Origin: Tannerellaceae bacterium
GTDB taxonomy: Bacteria; Bacteroidota; Bacteroidia; Bacteroidales; Tannerellaceae
Assembly (NCBI GenBank): GCA_031267775.1
Contig: JAIRYL010000047.1
Location: 1 to 22,876 of the forward strand
Length of the DNA stretch: 22,876 nucleotides
Direction: 5' to 3'
The stretch's first letter is position 1. Every line of letters starts with the position of its first letter. The translations under genes were made by a program, and so were the position numbers. Below the pieces are notes generated by a model. That model was not told where the DNA came from. It made no database searches and worked only from the letters and a program-made list of their open reading frames with translations. Positions 1 through 5,990 of the stretch are shown here, in pieces.

Positions 1-51
1 GGCGGCCTGGCGCGTATTTTTTGGCGGGTAAAAGACCCCTCAAAAAGACAC

Positions 52-136
52 ACTGTGTTTTTTGAAAAACATACTGTGTTTTTCAAAAAACATAAGTAAG
101 AATTTTCAAAAACACAGTAAGAATTTTCAAAAACAC
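52..136. repeat. Array of four 21-bp repeat units
   Basis: Two near-identical 21-bp units lie at 52-72 and 73-93; they begin ACTGTGTTTTT, end AAAAACAT and differ only at two central bases (TG versus CA). One spacer base follows, then two identical 21-bp units at 95-115 and 116-136, beginning AGTAAGAATTTT and ending CAAAAACAC. All four share a core of a T-run, C or G, then an A-run, so each is partly self-complementary. The 21-bp period equals two helical turns, which would put each unit on the same face of DNA. No gene overlaps. It could be a protein-binding array, a leftover of slipped-strand duplication, or part of a transcript end. The repeats are seen directly; their function is unknown. 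Confidence 0.85.
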
Positions 137-149
137 AGCGTGTTTTTTT
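129..149 (+). terminator. Candidate intrinsic terminator
   Basis: AAAAACAC (129-136) and GTGTTTTT (140-147) form an 8-bp stem with loop AGC, and the T-run continues to 149. It would end transcripts entering from the left of the window. The stem is AT-rich, and its left arm is also the end of the fourth 21-bp repeat unit, so the call is tentative. Confidence 0.4.
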
Positions 150-244
150 AGACGGGTATTTATGAAAATTTAAACGCAGTCTGTTTCTGCGAAAAGCGCT
201 CCCTTTCGCGCAGGTATATCCGGCCGTATCGGGGGGCGCACGCG

Positions 245-271
245 AAGGAGACGCAATGCTTGCGTCTCCTT
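245..271. repeat. Perfect 12-bp stem-loop
   Basis: AAGGAGACGCAA (245-256), loop TGC (257-259) and TTGCGTCTCCTT (260-271) form a perfect 12-bp inverted repeat. No T-run follows on either strand, so it is not a standard intrinsic terminator. It directly abuts the GC-rich repeat element that starts near 273 and may be its left boundary. Confidence 0.75.
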
Positions 272-272
272 G

Positions 273-409
273 GCGGAGCGAGGCGCGAAGCGCGAGCCTT
301 TGAGCGGAGCGACGCGCGAGGGATTGTAGCGGATAGCCCGGAACGAGCCGCAGGCGAGCGAGGACTTGCAGCGGAAAGCCCGACCCCCGTACTTCGGGGG
401 GCGCGCCCT
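273..409. repeat. GC-rich structured intergenic repeat element
   Basis: GCGGAGCGA occurs at 273-281 and 304-312, and GCGCGAG recurs between and after them. Two longer related blocks lie at 316-340 and 357-381. Both have the form GCGAGG, two variable bases, TTG, Y, AGCGGA, W, AGCCCG. The second block is followed by CCCCC (about 384-388), a short loop and GGGGG (396-400), forming a hairpin. I recall the AGCGGAWAGCCCG core from intergenic regions of other Bacteroidota, but I cannot confirm that here. Open reading frames crossing it look spurious: they are arginine-rich and carry no recognisable domain. It could be a REP-like element or a structured RNA. Confidence 0.6.
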
Positions 410-418
410 GATAAGGAT

Positions 419-520
419 GAGGCGTGTTATTCGTCACAAAATTTGGGACGGACGGGGGTTGAGGCGTTTGTTCGTCACATACGGCGGCTGTCTGTCACAG
501 GTATTTGGACGGGTGGCGGG
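419..520 (+). repeat. Degenerate tandem repeat upstream of receptor gene
   Basis: TGAGGCGT followed by TTCGTCACA occurs at 419-437 and 460-478, a 41-base period. A more diverged copy, with GGCTG then TCTGTCACA, sits at 486-499. The GTCACA of the first and third copies is followed by a TTTGG-ACGG stretch (443-453 and 504-513). The third copy contributes the -33 TTTG of the promoter at 504-535, so the promoter may have arisen within a repeat. The block has no coding potential that I believe. Confidence 0.5.
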
Positions 521-535
521 CGGGCTTTACATTTG
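504..535 (+). promoter_or_regulatory. Bacteroidales housekeeping promoter of receptor gene
   Basis: TTTG at 504-507 (the -33 element) and TACATTTG at 528-535 (the -7 element, consensus TAnnTTTG) are separated by 20 bases, the usual spacing. Transcription would start near 542. That leaves about 20 bases of leader before the ATG at 562 and rules out the in-frame start at 505. Confidence 0.75.
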
Positions 536-561
536 CGGCAAATCAAATGGAGGTTGCAGGT

Positions 562-2667
562 ATGAAACGGATGGGATGCATTTTTTTATTTCTGGCAGTT
601 GCGGGCTGCGCATGGGCGCAACACACGATTCGGGGAATTGTAGTAGACGAAGGGGGGCGGCCGACGCCCTACGTAAACGTTTTTATAAAAGAAACGCTGG
701 AGGGCGGGAGCAGCGACGAAGAAGGGGCGTTTAGCTTTACTGCCTCCGCCGCGGACACGGTTATCCTTACGGCCATGGCGCTTGGCTACGAAACGTATAC
801 GGAGGTATTGGCCTTGCCCGCGCCGGACAGGCTTACCATTTGCCTGCGCGAGCAATATGTAGGGCTGGACGAGGTGGAGGTGGTGGCGGGGAGCTATCAG
901 CTAAACGGCAACAGCCAGTGGCAGAAGATGAATGCGGTAGACGTGGTAACGATTGGAGGCTCGGCGGGCGATTTATACCGGTCGGTCGCTACGCTGCCCG
1001 GCATGCAGGTGAACGCGGAAAGCGGCAAACTTTTTATACGGGGAGGCGAAGGGCGCGAAACGCAAACCTATATGGATGATATGCATGTGCTGAATCCGTA
1101 TACCACAAGCAGCGAAAACGAGCCGGCGCGCGGGCGGTACTCGCCGTTTATGTTTGAGGGGATGACCTTTTCGCTGGGGGGGTACGACCCCGAATATGCG
1201 CAGGGCTTATCGGGCGTGCTGCCGCTGAGCACAAAAGATAAAAGTCCGGTGAGCAAATATGGCGTCAACCTGTCGTCGGCAGGCGCAGGGGGAGGGGGGA
1301 CGAAGGCTTTTGACGCAGGATCGGCCTCGGTTAACCTGGATTATTATCATTTGGGGCCTTATTATGCGGCGTTTCCAAGCCGTTACGACTGGATAGACCC
1401 GTACCGGCAGTTTTCGGCAGGCGCGCAGACGCGCTGGGAGCCAACCGATAAAAGTCTGCTCAAACTGTATGCCGGCTACGACCATACGCATTTTAAACAG
1501 TTGGCCGGCGGCGACCGGACGTTTGGCTTGAACGAAGATAATTACTACGTAAATACTACCTGGCGGAACGAATCGGGCGGGGGATACCGCTTTTTTGGCG
1601 GGGCGGCTTTTTCGTTTCGGCGTCAGCAGGGCGCCGGCGCGGTGCAGGCGGGCGACCGTTTCGGGCTGAAAGAGGGGGAGGTGCATCTGAAGACTAAGTT
1701 AAACAAGCGCTTCTCCGGCTTTTTTAAGTTGCAGGCCGGCGCGGAAGCGATGATTCGCTTTTTTGATACGCAGTATACGCCGCCGGCTGCGGAGCTGGGC
1801 GCGGCGGGCGCGCTGCGGCATGCCGTCAACGGCCTGTTTGCTACCGGCGATTTTCGCTTCTCCAGCCGGTTAAACGTCGCCCTCTCGGCGCGCGCGGAGT
1901 ATACTACCATCAACAGGGCCTGGAATTATACGCCCCGGCTGGCCTTTACGTACGGGCTGAACGGCGGCTATTATCTTTCGGCCGTAGCGGGGCGTTATAC
2001 GCAGTTGACAGACAACGAGTATATGCTGCGGGACGCCGGTCTGCCGGCCGAAAGTTGCCGGCATACCATACTGGGAGGCTACAGGCAAACAAACAACCGG
2101 GTGTACCGCCTCGAAGCCTATTACAAAGCGTACGACAAGCTGAGCTGTATGGAAAACGGACTGCCAAACGCTTTGGGCGACGGGTACAGTAAGGGTATCG
2201 ACGCCTTTTTTTACGACGCCGGGCTTATCCGCCGCCTGGACTTCCGCCTTTCGTACTCGCTCAATTATTCCAGGCGCAAATACAGGGATTATCCGGTAAA
2301 AGACGTGCCGCAATTTGCTTCCCGCCATACCGTATCGCTGTCGGTCCGATATAATTTGCCTCTGCTTAAAAGCATTGCCGGCCTTACCAACCGGTATGCC
2401 GACGGTCGCCCTTACCATAATCCCCAAAAAGAAGGATTTATGAATGCGCATACGCCCCCTTACAACAGCCTGGATGTAAGCTGGACGTTCCTGGCCGCTA
2501 AGAAACTGATTGTGTTTGCTTCGGCTACCAACCTGTTGGGCCGGAAAAATATCTATAACTATACCGCCTCGGGCGCGCCGATGACAAATGCTTCGCCGCA
2601 TTTCTTCTTTATAGGCGTATTTATCACCCTGGGCGGAAATACCGCTTACGATGTATCTAATTTTTAA
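562..2667 (+). CDS. TonB-dependent receptor with carboxypeptidase-regulatory-like domain
   Basis: The 701-residue product should sit in the outer membrane and import an unidentified ligand using TonB energy. It starts with a signal peptide, MKRMGCIFLFLAVAGCAWAQ, probably cleaved before Q20 by signal peptidase I; Cys16 gives only a poor lipobox. Residues about 22-105 are a carboxypeptidase-regulatory-like beta-sandwich (IRGIVVDEGGRPTPYVNVFI, then GAFSF). The plug follows, with LYRSVATLPGMQV, RGGEGRETQTYMDD and the GYDPEYAQGLSGV motif, and then a beta-barrel ending in Phe. Start 562 is chosen because the promoter at 504-535 puts the transcript start near 542. At about 700 residues it is shorter than SusC-type receptors, and no SusD partner is next to it. 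Codon use is strikingly GC-rich compared with genes from 3322 onward. The family is clear; the ligand is not. Confidence 0.9.
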   Translation: MKRMGCIFLFLAVAGCAWAQHTIRGIVVDEGGRPTPYVNVFIKETLEGGSSDEEGAFSFTASAADTVILTAMALGYETYTEVLALPAPDRLTICLREQYVGLDEVEVVAGSYQLNGNSQWQKMNAVDVVTIGGSAGDLYRSVATLPGMQVNAESGKLFIRGGEGRETQTYMDDMHVLNPYTTSSENEPARGRYSPFMFEGMTFSLGGYDPEYAQGLSGVLPLSTKDKSPVSKYGVNLSSAGAGGGGTKAFDAGSASVNLDYYHLGPYYAAFPSRYDWIDPYRQFSAGAQTRWEPTDKSLLKLYAGYDHTHFKQLAGGDRTFGLNEDNYYVNTTWRNESGGGYRFFGGAAFSFRRQQGAGAVQAGDRFGLKEGEVHLKTKLNKRFSGFFKLQAGAEAMIRFFDTQYTPPAAELGAAGALRHAVNGLFATGDFRFSSRLNVALSARAEYTTINRAWNYTPRLAFTYGLNGGYYLSAVAGRYTQLTDNEYMLRDAGLPAESCRHTILGGYRQTNNRVYRLEAYYKAYDKLSCMENGLPNALGDGYSKGIDAFFYDAGLIRRLDFRLSYSLNYSRRKYRDYPVKDVPQFASRHTVSLSVRYNLPLLKSIAGLTNRYADGRPYHNPQKEGFMNAHTPPYNSLDVSWTFLAAKKLIVFASATNLLGRKNIYNYTASGAPMTNASPHFFFIGVFITLGGNTAYDVSNF

Positions 2668-2679
2668 TATAATATAAGT

Positions 2680-3312
2680 ATGAAAACAATGACATGTATG
2701 TATTTGAGTTTGTTTTTAACCGTAGCTGCAACCGCCGTTTATGCGCAGGAAGACGCGCTAAACCGGCAATTAACGGCGGCTGTGGCCAGTTTGGACAGCG
2801 TTTGTTCCGCCGCCGATTGGCAGGAGGCGCGTAATCGTTTCCAGCGAATCCATACGGTTTATCCGGCCGACTGGGTTTCGTGCTATTACCTGGCGTATAC
2901 CGGCATAAGCCTCTTTTTTGCCGAGGGCGATGCGGGCGCAAAGCAAAAACTGATAGAGGAGGCCGGCGCAACCATAGATAAACTGAAACGGATGAAAAAC
3001 CTGTCGGAACAAATCCGCTCTGAAATCTGTACGCTAAACGGTTATTATTACTACGCCCTCATGTCGGTCGATCCGCAGGTAAACGGGCCGCGATATACCG
3101 GCCGGGTTGTTTCGCTGTATGCCGAGGCCCTGCGCTTACATCCGCAAAACCCGCGCGCCATCCTGCTGAACGCTTATTTTCAGCGAAACCTGTCTTCTTT
3201 CATGGGAGGCGCGTACGCATCTTTCGAGAGCGACAAGGCGCGGGCCAAAGAGCTGCACGAGCAGGAAGATAAAACTTCTGTAGCGCCTCGCTGGTGGGTA
3301 GAAATCCGGTAG
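2680..3312 (+). CDS. Small secreted helical-repeat (TPR-like) protein
   Basis: The 210-residue product has a signal peptide ending VYAQ (cleavage before about residue 23), so it is periplasmic or on the outer membrane face. The mature part is almost all predicted helix, with TPR-like features: W-Q-E-A-R-N-R-F, an LAYTGISLFFAEG stretch, YAEALRLHPQNPRAILLNAYF and a closing WW. It starts 12 bases after the receptor stop with no promoter of its own, so it is probably co-transcribed and works with the receptor, for example as a partner or ligand-handling protein. Base composition matches the receptor. The gene converges on rlmH with 9 bases between stops. No specific function is recognised. Confidence 0.75.
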   Translation: MKTMTCMYLSLFLTVAATAVYAQEDALNRQLTAAVASLDSVCSAADWQEARNRFQRIHTVYPADWVSCYYLAYTGISLFFAEGDAGAKQKLIEEAGATIDKLKRMKNLSEQIRSEICTLNGYYYYALMSVDPQVNGPRYTGRVVSLYAEALRLHPQNPRAILLNAYFQRNLSSFMGGAYASFESDKARAKELHEQEDKTSVAPRWWVEIR

Positions 3313-3344
3313 GGAACAGCCTCACCCGTGATGGTAAGGCTCCC
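3312..3344. terminator. Possible hairpin between convergent gene ends
   Basis: GCCTCACC (3319-3326) and GGTAAGGC (3333-3340) pair with one mismatch around a 6-base loop, and GGGA (3312-3315) with TCCC (3341-3344) can extend the stem. It spans the stops of the secreted protein gene and rlmH and could slow transcription from both sides. There is no T-run, and half of it is rlmH coding sequence. Confidence 0.25.
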
Positions 3345-3792
3345 GGCGGATGATGGTGCAAGCCCGGTAAAGCTGCTCGAGAAAGATCAACCGGATCAGT
3401 TGATGCGAAAACGTCATGTTACTGATCGATATCTTTTCCTGAGCAGCTTTATACACGGCTTCGCCAAAGCCGTAGGGGCCTCCTGCTATAAAAACGAGCC
3501 GGCGTACGGCGTGCGTTTTCTTCTCCAGATAAGCGGCAAACTGCAAAGAGGTAAACTGGCCGCCCTTTTCGTCCAAAAGCACGCAATAGTCTCCCGGCTG
3601 AAGAATCTTCAGGATAGCCTCGCCTTCTTTCTCCTTTTGCTGTTCTTCGGATATGTTTCGTGCATTTTTAACGTCGGGAACGGTTCTTATTTCAAAGGGG
3701 AAATAATGCGTCAGCCGTTCGCAATACATACAAATACCCTCTCTCAGCCAGGCGGCGTCTGTTTTTCCGGTCGCCGCTAAAACAATCTTCAT
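3322..3792 (-). CDS. rlmH: 23S rRNA pseudouridine-1915 N3-methyltransferase
   Basis: RlmH uses S-adenosylmethionine to methylate pseudouridine 1915 in helix 69 of 23S rRNA in assembled ribosomes. The 156-residue length is right for the family. The SPOUT-fold signatures are visible: LDEKGGQFTSLQFA, VFIAGGPYGF and the C-terminal KISISNMTFSHQLIRLIFLEQ stretch, ending REPYHHG. The start is supported by the SD-like GGGGGAG just upstream of the ATG. It lies beyond the terminator that follows groEL, so it probably has its own promoter. I see no good match there; TATGTTTC at 3848-3855 is one base off the -7 consensus. The assignment is firm. Confidence 0.95.
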   Translation of the reverse strand: MKIVLAATGKTDAAWLREGICMYCERLTHYFPFEIRTVPDVKNARNISEEQQKEKEGEAILKILQPGDYCVLLDEKGGQFTSLQFAAYLEKKTHAVRRLVFIAGGPYGFGEAVYKAAQEKISISNMTFSHQLIRLIFLEQLYRACTIIRREPYHHG

Positions 3793-3856
3793 AGCTCCCC
3801 CTTTTTATTTTATCTGATAACTCCCCTGGATGATAGCCGAATCGGGCGAAACATAA

Positions 3857-3894
3857 AAAAGGGAGAAAGAAACAACTTTTCCCTTCTCCCTTTT
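3857..3894. terminator. Strong intrinsic terminator after groEL
   Basis: AAAAGGGAGAA (3857-3867) and TTCTCCCTTTT (3884-3894) form an 11-bp perfect stem around a 16-base loop. On the minus strand the stem is followed by TTT, which fits termination of the groES-groEL transcript. The A/T flanks make it usable in both directions. Confidence 0.8.
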
Positions 3895-3914
3895 ATACGT
3901 TTGCTTAGGATGGA

Positions 3915-5552
3915 TTACATCATGCCGCCCATGCCGCCGCCCATACCCGGGTTCATAGGCATTGGAGGGTTATCTTCTTTCTTTTCGGCAATAACACATT
4001 CGGTCGTGAGAAACATACCGGCAATAGAAGCTGCATTTTCAAGCGCTACGCGAGCTACTTTTGCAGGATCGATAACGCCTGTTTGGCAAAGGTTTTCGTA
4101 AACATTCGTACGGGCGTTGTAACCAAAATCGTCTTTTCCTTCTTTTACTTTCTGAACAATCACGGCGCCTTCTTTGCCCGCGTTGATCACAATTTGACGA
4201 AGCGGTTCTTCAATAGCGCGTTTAACTATTTCGATACCTGTCGTTTCGTCTTCGTTCTCGCCCTTCAGACCTTCCAGTTTGTCAATGGCGCGGATATAAG
4301 CTACGCCGCCGCCCGGAACCGTTCCTTCTTCAATAGCGGCACGGGTAGCGCTCAACGCGTCGTCTACGCGGTCTTTCTTTTCTTTCATTTCAATTTCGGA
4401 AGGAGCGCCTACATAAAGAACGGCAACGCCGCCGGCCATCTTAGCCAAACGTTCCTGCAGTTTTTCTTTATCATAATCCGAAGTAGTCGTTTCAATCTGA
4501 GCCTTGATCTGGCTGATACGTCCCTGAATATCCGCTTTATTGCCGGCGCCGTTTACAATAGTGGTATTATCTTTGTTTACGGTTACTTTTTCGGCCGTGC
4601 CCAGCATATCCATGGTAGCGCCTTCCAGTTTCAAACCGGTTTCTTCCGAAATAACGGTACCACCCGTCAGGATAGCGATATCTTCCAGCATAGCTTTGCG
4701 GCGGTCTCCAAATCCGGGCGCTTTAACGGCGCATACTTTCAGCGAACCGCGCAGACGGTTCACCACCAAAGTAGCCAGCGCTTCGCTGTCGATATCTTCG
4801 GCAATAATCAGCATCGGGCGGCCGCTTTGTATCGTTTGTTCAAGGATTGGAAGAAGTTCTTTCAATACGGAAATCTTCTTGTCATATATCAGGATGAACG
4901 GATTTTCCATCTGAGCTTCCATCTTTTCGGTATCCGTTGCAAAATAAGGAGAGATATAGCCGCGATCAAACTGCATACCTTCTACCACGTCCACGTATGT
5001 TTCGATACCTTTCGCTTCTTCTACGGTGATAACGCCTTCCGTTTTCACTTTTCCCATAGCTTCGGCAATCAGTTTGCCGATGCTTTCGTCGCCGTTTGCC
5101 GAAATTTTAGCCACGTTTTCAATCTTTTCAAGGCTGTCGCCTACAGCTTCGGCCTGTTCGGAGAGGCTTTCTATCACTTTGGCAACCGCTTTGTCTATCC
5201 CGCGTTTCAGATCCATCGGGTTGGCTCCGGCAGTTACGTTTTTCAAACCTACGCCAATAATAGACTGAGCTAATACGGTAGCGGTAGTTGTTCCATCGCC
5301 TGCGTTATCGTTTGTTTTGGAAGCGACTTCTTTCACTAATTGAGCGCCCATATTTTCATACGCGCTCTCCAGTTCAATTTCTTTAGCAACCGTTACGCCG
5401 TCTTTTGTAATCTGCGGCGCGCCAAATTTCTTTTCAATAATCACATTCCGGCCTTTTGGCCCCAAGGTAATTTTAACTGCGTTTGTCAGTTCATCCACGC
5501 CTTTTTTCAAAAGGTCGCGGGCTTCCATATTAAATTTGATTTCTTTTGCCAT
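3915..5552 (-). CDS. groEL: Chaperonin GroEL (Hsp60)
   Basis: The 60-kDa chaperonin forms two stacked seven-member rings in the cytoplasm and folds proteins with GroES in an ATP cycle. The 545 residues match the family. The N-terminus MAKEIKFNMEARDLLKKGV is standard. Nucleotide-binding motifs are present: LGPKGRNV, NDNAGDGTTTATVLAQ, RVDDALSATRAAIEEG and VPGGGVAYIRA. The C-terminus is the usual Gly/Met-rich tail (GMGGGMGGMM). It lies 35 bases downstream of groES in one transcript, closed by the terminator at 3857-3894. A 396-codon open frame on the opposite strand (4083-5273) is a by-product of GroEL codon use. The assignment is certain. Confidence 0.99.
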   Translation of the reverse strand: MAKEIKFNMEARDLLKKGVDELTNAVKITLGPKGRNVIIEKKFGAPQITKDGVTVAKEIELESAYENMGAQLVKEVASKTNDNAGDGTTTATVLAQSIIGVGLKNVTAGANPMDLKRGIDKAVAKVIESLSEQAEAVGDSLEKIENVAKISANGDESIGKLIAEAMGKVKTEGVITVEEAKGIETYVDVVEGMQFDRGYISPYFATDTEKMEAQMENPFILIYDKKISVLKELLPILEQTIQSGRPMLIIAEDIDSEALATLVVNRLRGSLKVCAVKAPGFGDRRKAMLEDIAILTGGTVISEETGLKLEGATMDMLGTAEKVTVNKDNTTIVNGAGNKADIQGRISQIKAQIETTTSDYDKEKLQERLAKMAGGVAVLYVGAPSEIEMKEKKDRVDDALSATRAAIEEGTVPGGGVAYIRAIDKLEGLKGENEDETTGIEIVKRAIEEPLRQIVINAGKEGAVIVQKVKEGKDDFGYNARTNVYENLCQTGVIDPAKVARVALENAASIAGMFLTTECVIAEKKEDNPPMPMNPGMGGGMGGMM

Positions 5553-5587
5553 AACTCTGCTTATTTTTTATAGTTACAAATTTACGA

Positions 5588-5857
5588 TTAGATAATTGCC
5601 AAAATATCCGATTGACGCATGATTAAGAATTGTTCGCCATCCAGTTCGATCTCTGTTCCGGCATATTTACCATACAGAACCTGATCGCCCGGTTTTACCA
5701 CCATTTCTTCATCTTTTGTTCCGTTACCTGCGGCTACAACTTCGCCTTTCAAAGGTTTTTCTTTTGCCGAATCGGGAATAATAATTCCGCCAACCGTCTT
5801 TTCTTCTGCTGCAGCGGGCTTAATCAGCACTCTGTCTGCTAATGGTTTAATCTTCAT
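5588..5857 (-). CDS. groES: Co-chaperonin GroES (Hsp10)
   Basis: GroES forms a seven-member lid that caps GroEL during folding. The 89 residues begin MKIKPLADRVLIKPAAAEEK. They contain the mobile loop (EEKTVGGIIIPDSAKEKPLKGEV) that docks on GroEL and the conserved VLYGKYAGTEIELDGE stretch. This is slightly shorter than the E. coli protein (97) and typical for Bacteroidota. It is first in the groES-groEL operon. The mRNA just before the ATG is A-rich (AAAAAATAACAAAA) with no Shine-Dalgarno sequence, as is common in this phylum. No CIRCE inverted repeat is seen upstream, so HrcA control is not supported; a sigma-54-like site lies at 5934-5949. Confidence 0.98.
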   Translation of the reverse strand: MKIKPLADRVLIKPAAAEEKTVGGIIIPDSAKEKPLKGEVVAAGNGTKDEEMVVKPGDQVLYGKYAGTEIELDGEQFLIMRQSDILAII

Positions 5858-5873
5858 TTTTGTTATTTTTTAA

Positions 5874-5896
5874 TTGTTAATAATATTGTTAATAAT
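5874..5896. repeat. Short direct repeat in groES leader
   Basis: TTGTTAATAAT occurs at 5874-5884 and 5886-5896, a 12-base period, in the AT-rich leader 17 bases upstream of the groES start. On the mRNA strand it reads ATTATTAACAA twice. It may help open the DNA or bind a regulator, or it may be simple AT-rich sequence. Confidence 0.5.
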
Positions 5897-5933
5897 AATT
5901 ATGTATGTAATTTCTTGTTTTTGTTTAACCACT

Positions 5934-5949
5934 TGCGAATACTGTGCCA
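5934..5949 (-). promoter_or_regulatory. Sigma-54-like -24/-12 site upstream of groES
   Basis: The minus strand reads TGGCACAGTATTCGCA. It matches the sigma-54 consensus TGGCACG-N4-TTGCW at 10 of 12 defined positions, with exactly ten bases between GG and GC. A transcript would begin near 5923, about 65 bases before groES. A weak housekeeping -7 match (CAGTTTTG, 5956-5963, minus) overlaps this region as an alternative. Whether this genome encodes RpoN cannot be seen here. Confidence 0.35.
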
Positions 5950-5972
5950 ATCCTGCAAAACTGACAAGATGT

Positions 5973-5990
5973 TAGGCTGCCTGACGCCTA
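5973..5990. terminator. Short inverted repeat at hisS end
   Basis: TAGGC (5973-5977) and GCCTA (5986-5990) pair around an 8-base loop and overlap the hisS stop codon. The stem is only 5 bp and has no T-run, so it is a weak candidate terminator separating hisS from groES. Confidence 0.2.

Noticed and set aside
52..136. A CRISPR array
   Set aside because: The units are 21 bp, directly adjacent with no unique spacers, and no cas gene is present.
505..561. An upstream in-frame start adding 19 residues to the receptor
   Set aside because: It lies upstream of the predicted transcript start (about 542) and would bury the signal peptide.
260..734. Arginine-rich open frames across the repeat element and the receptor start
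   Set aside because: They run through repeats and the promoter at 504-535 and resemble no family. GC-rich sequence gives long open frames by chance.
1870..2601. A 243-codon minus-strand open frame inside the receptor gene
   Set aside because: It is antisense to clear beta-barrel coding sequence, with no recognisable domain; an effect of high GC.
4083..5273. A 396-codon open frame opposite groEL
   Set aside because: It is fully antisense to groEL, rich in Phe/Ser/His as expected from reversed GroEL codons, and has no domain, signal or promoter.
5858..5987. A CIRCE heat-shock operator upstream of groES
   Set aside because: No TTAGCACTC-N9-GAGTGCTAA or close variant is present.
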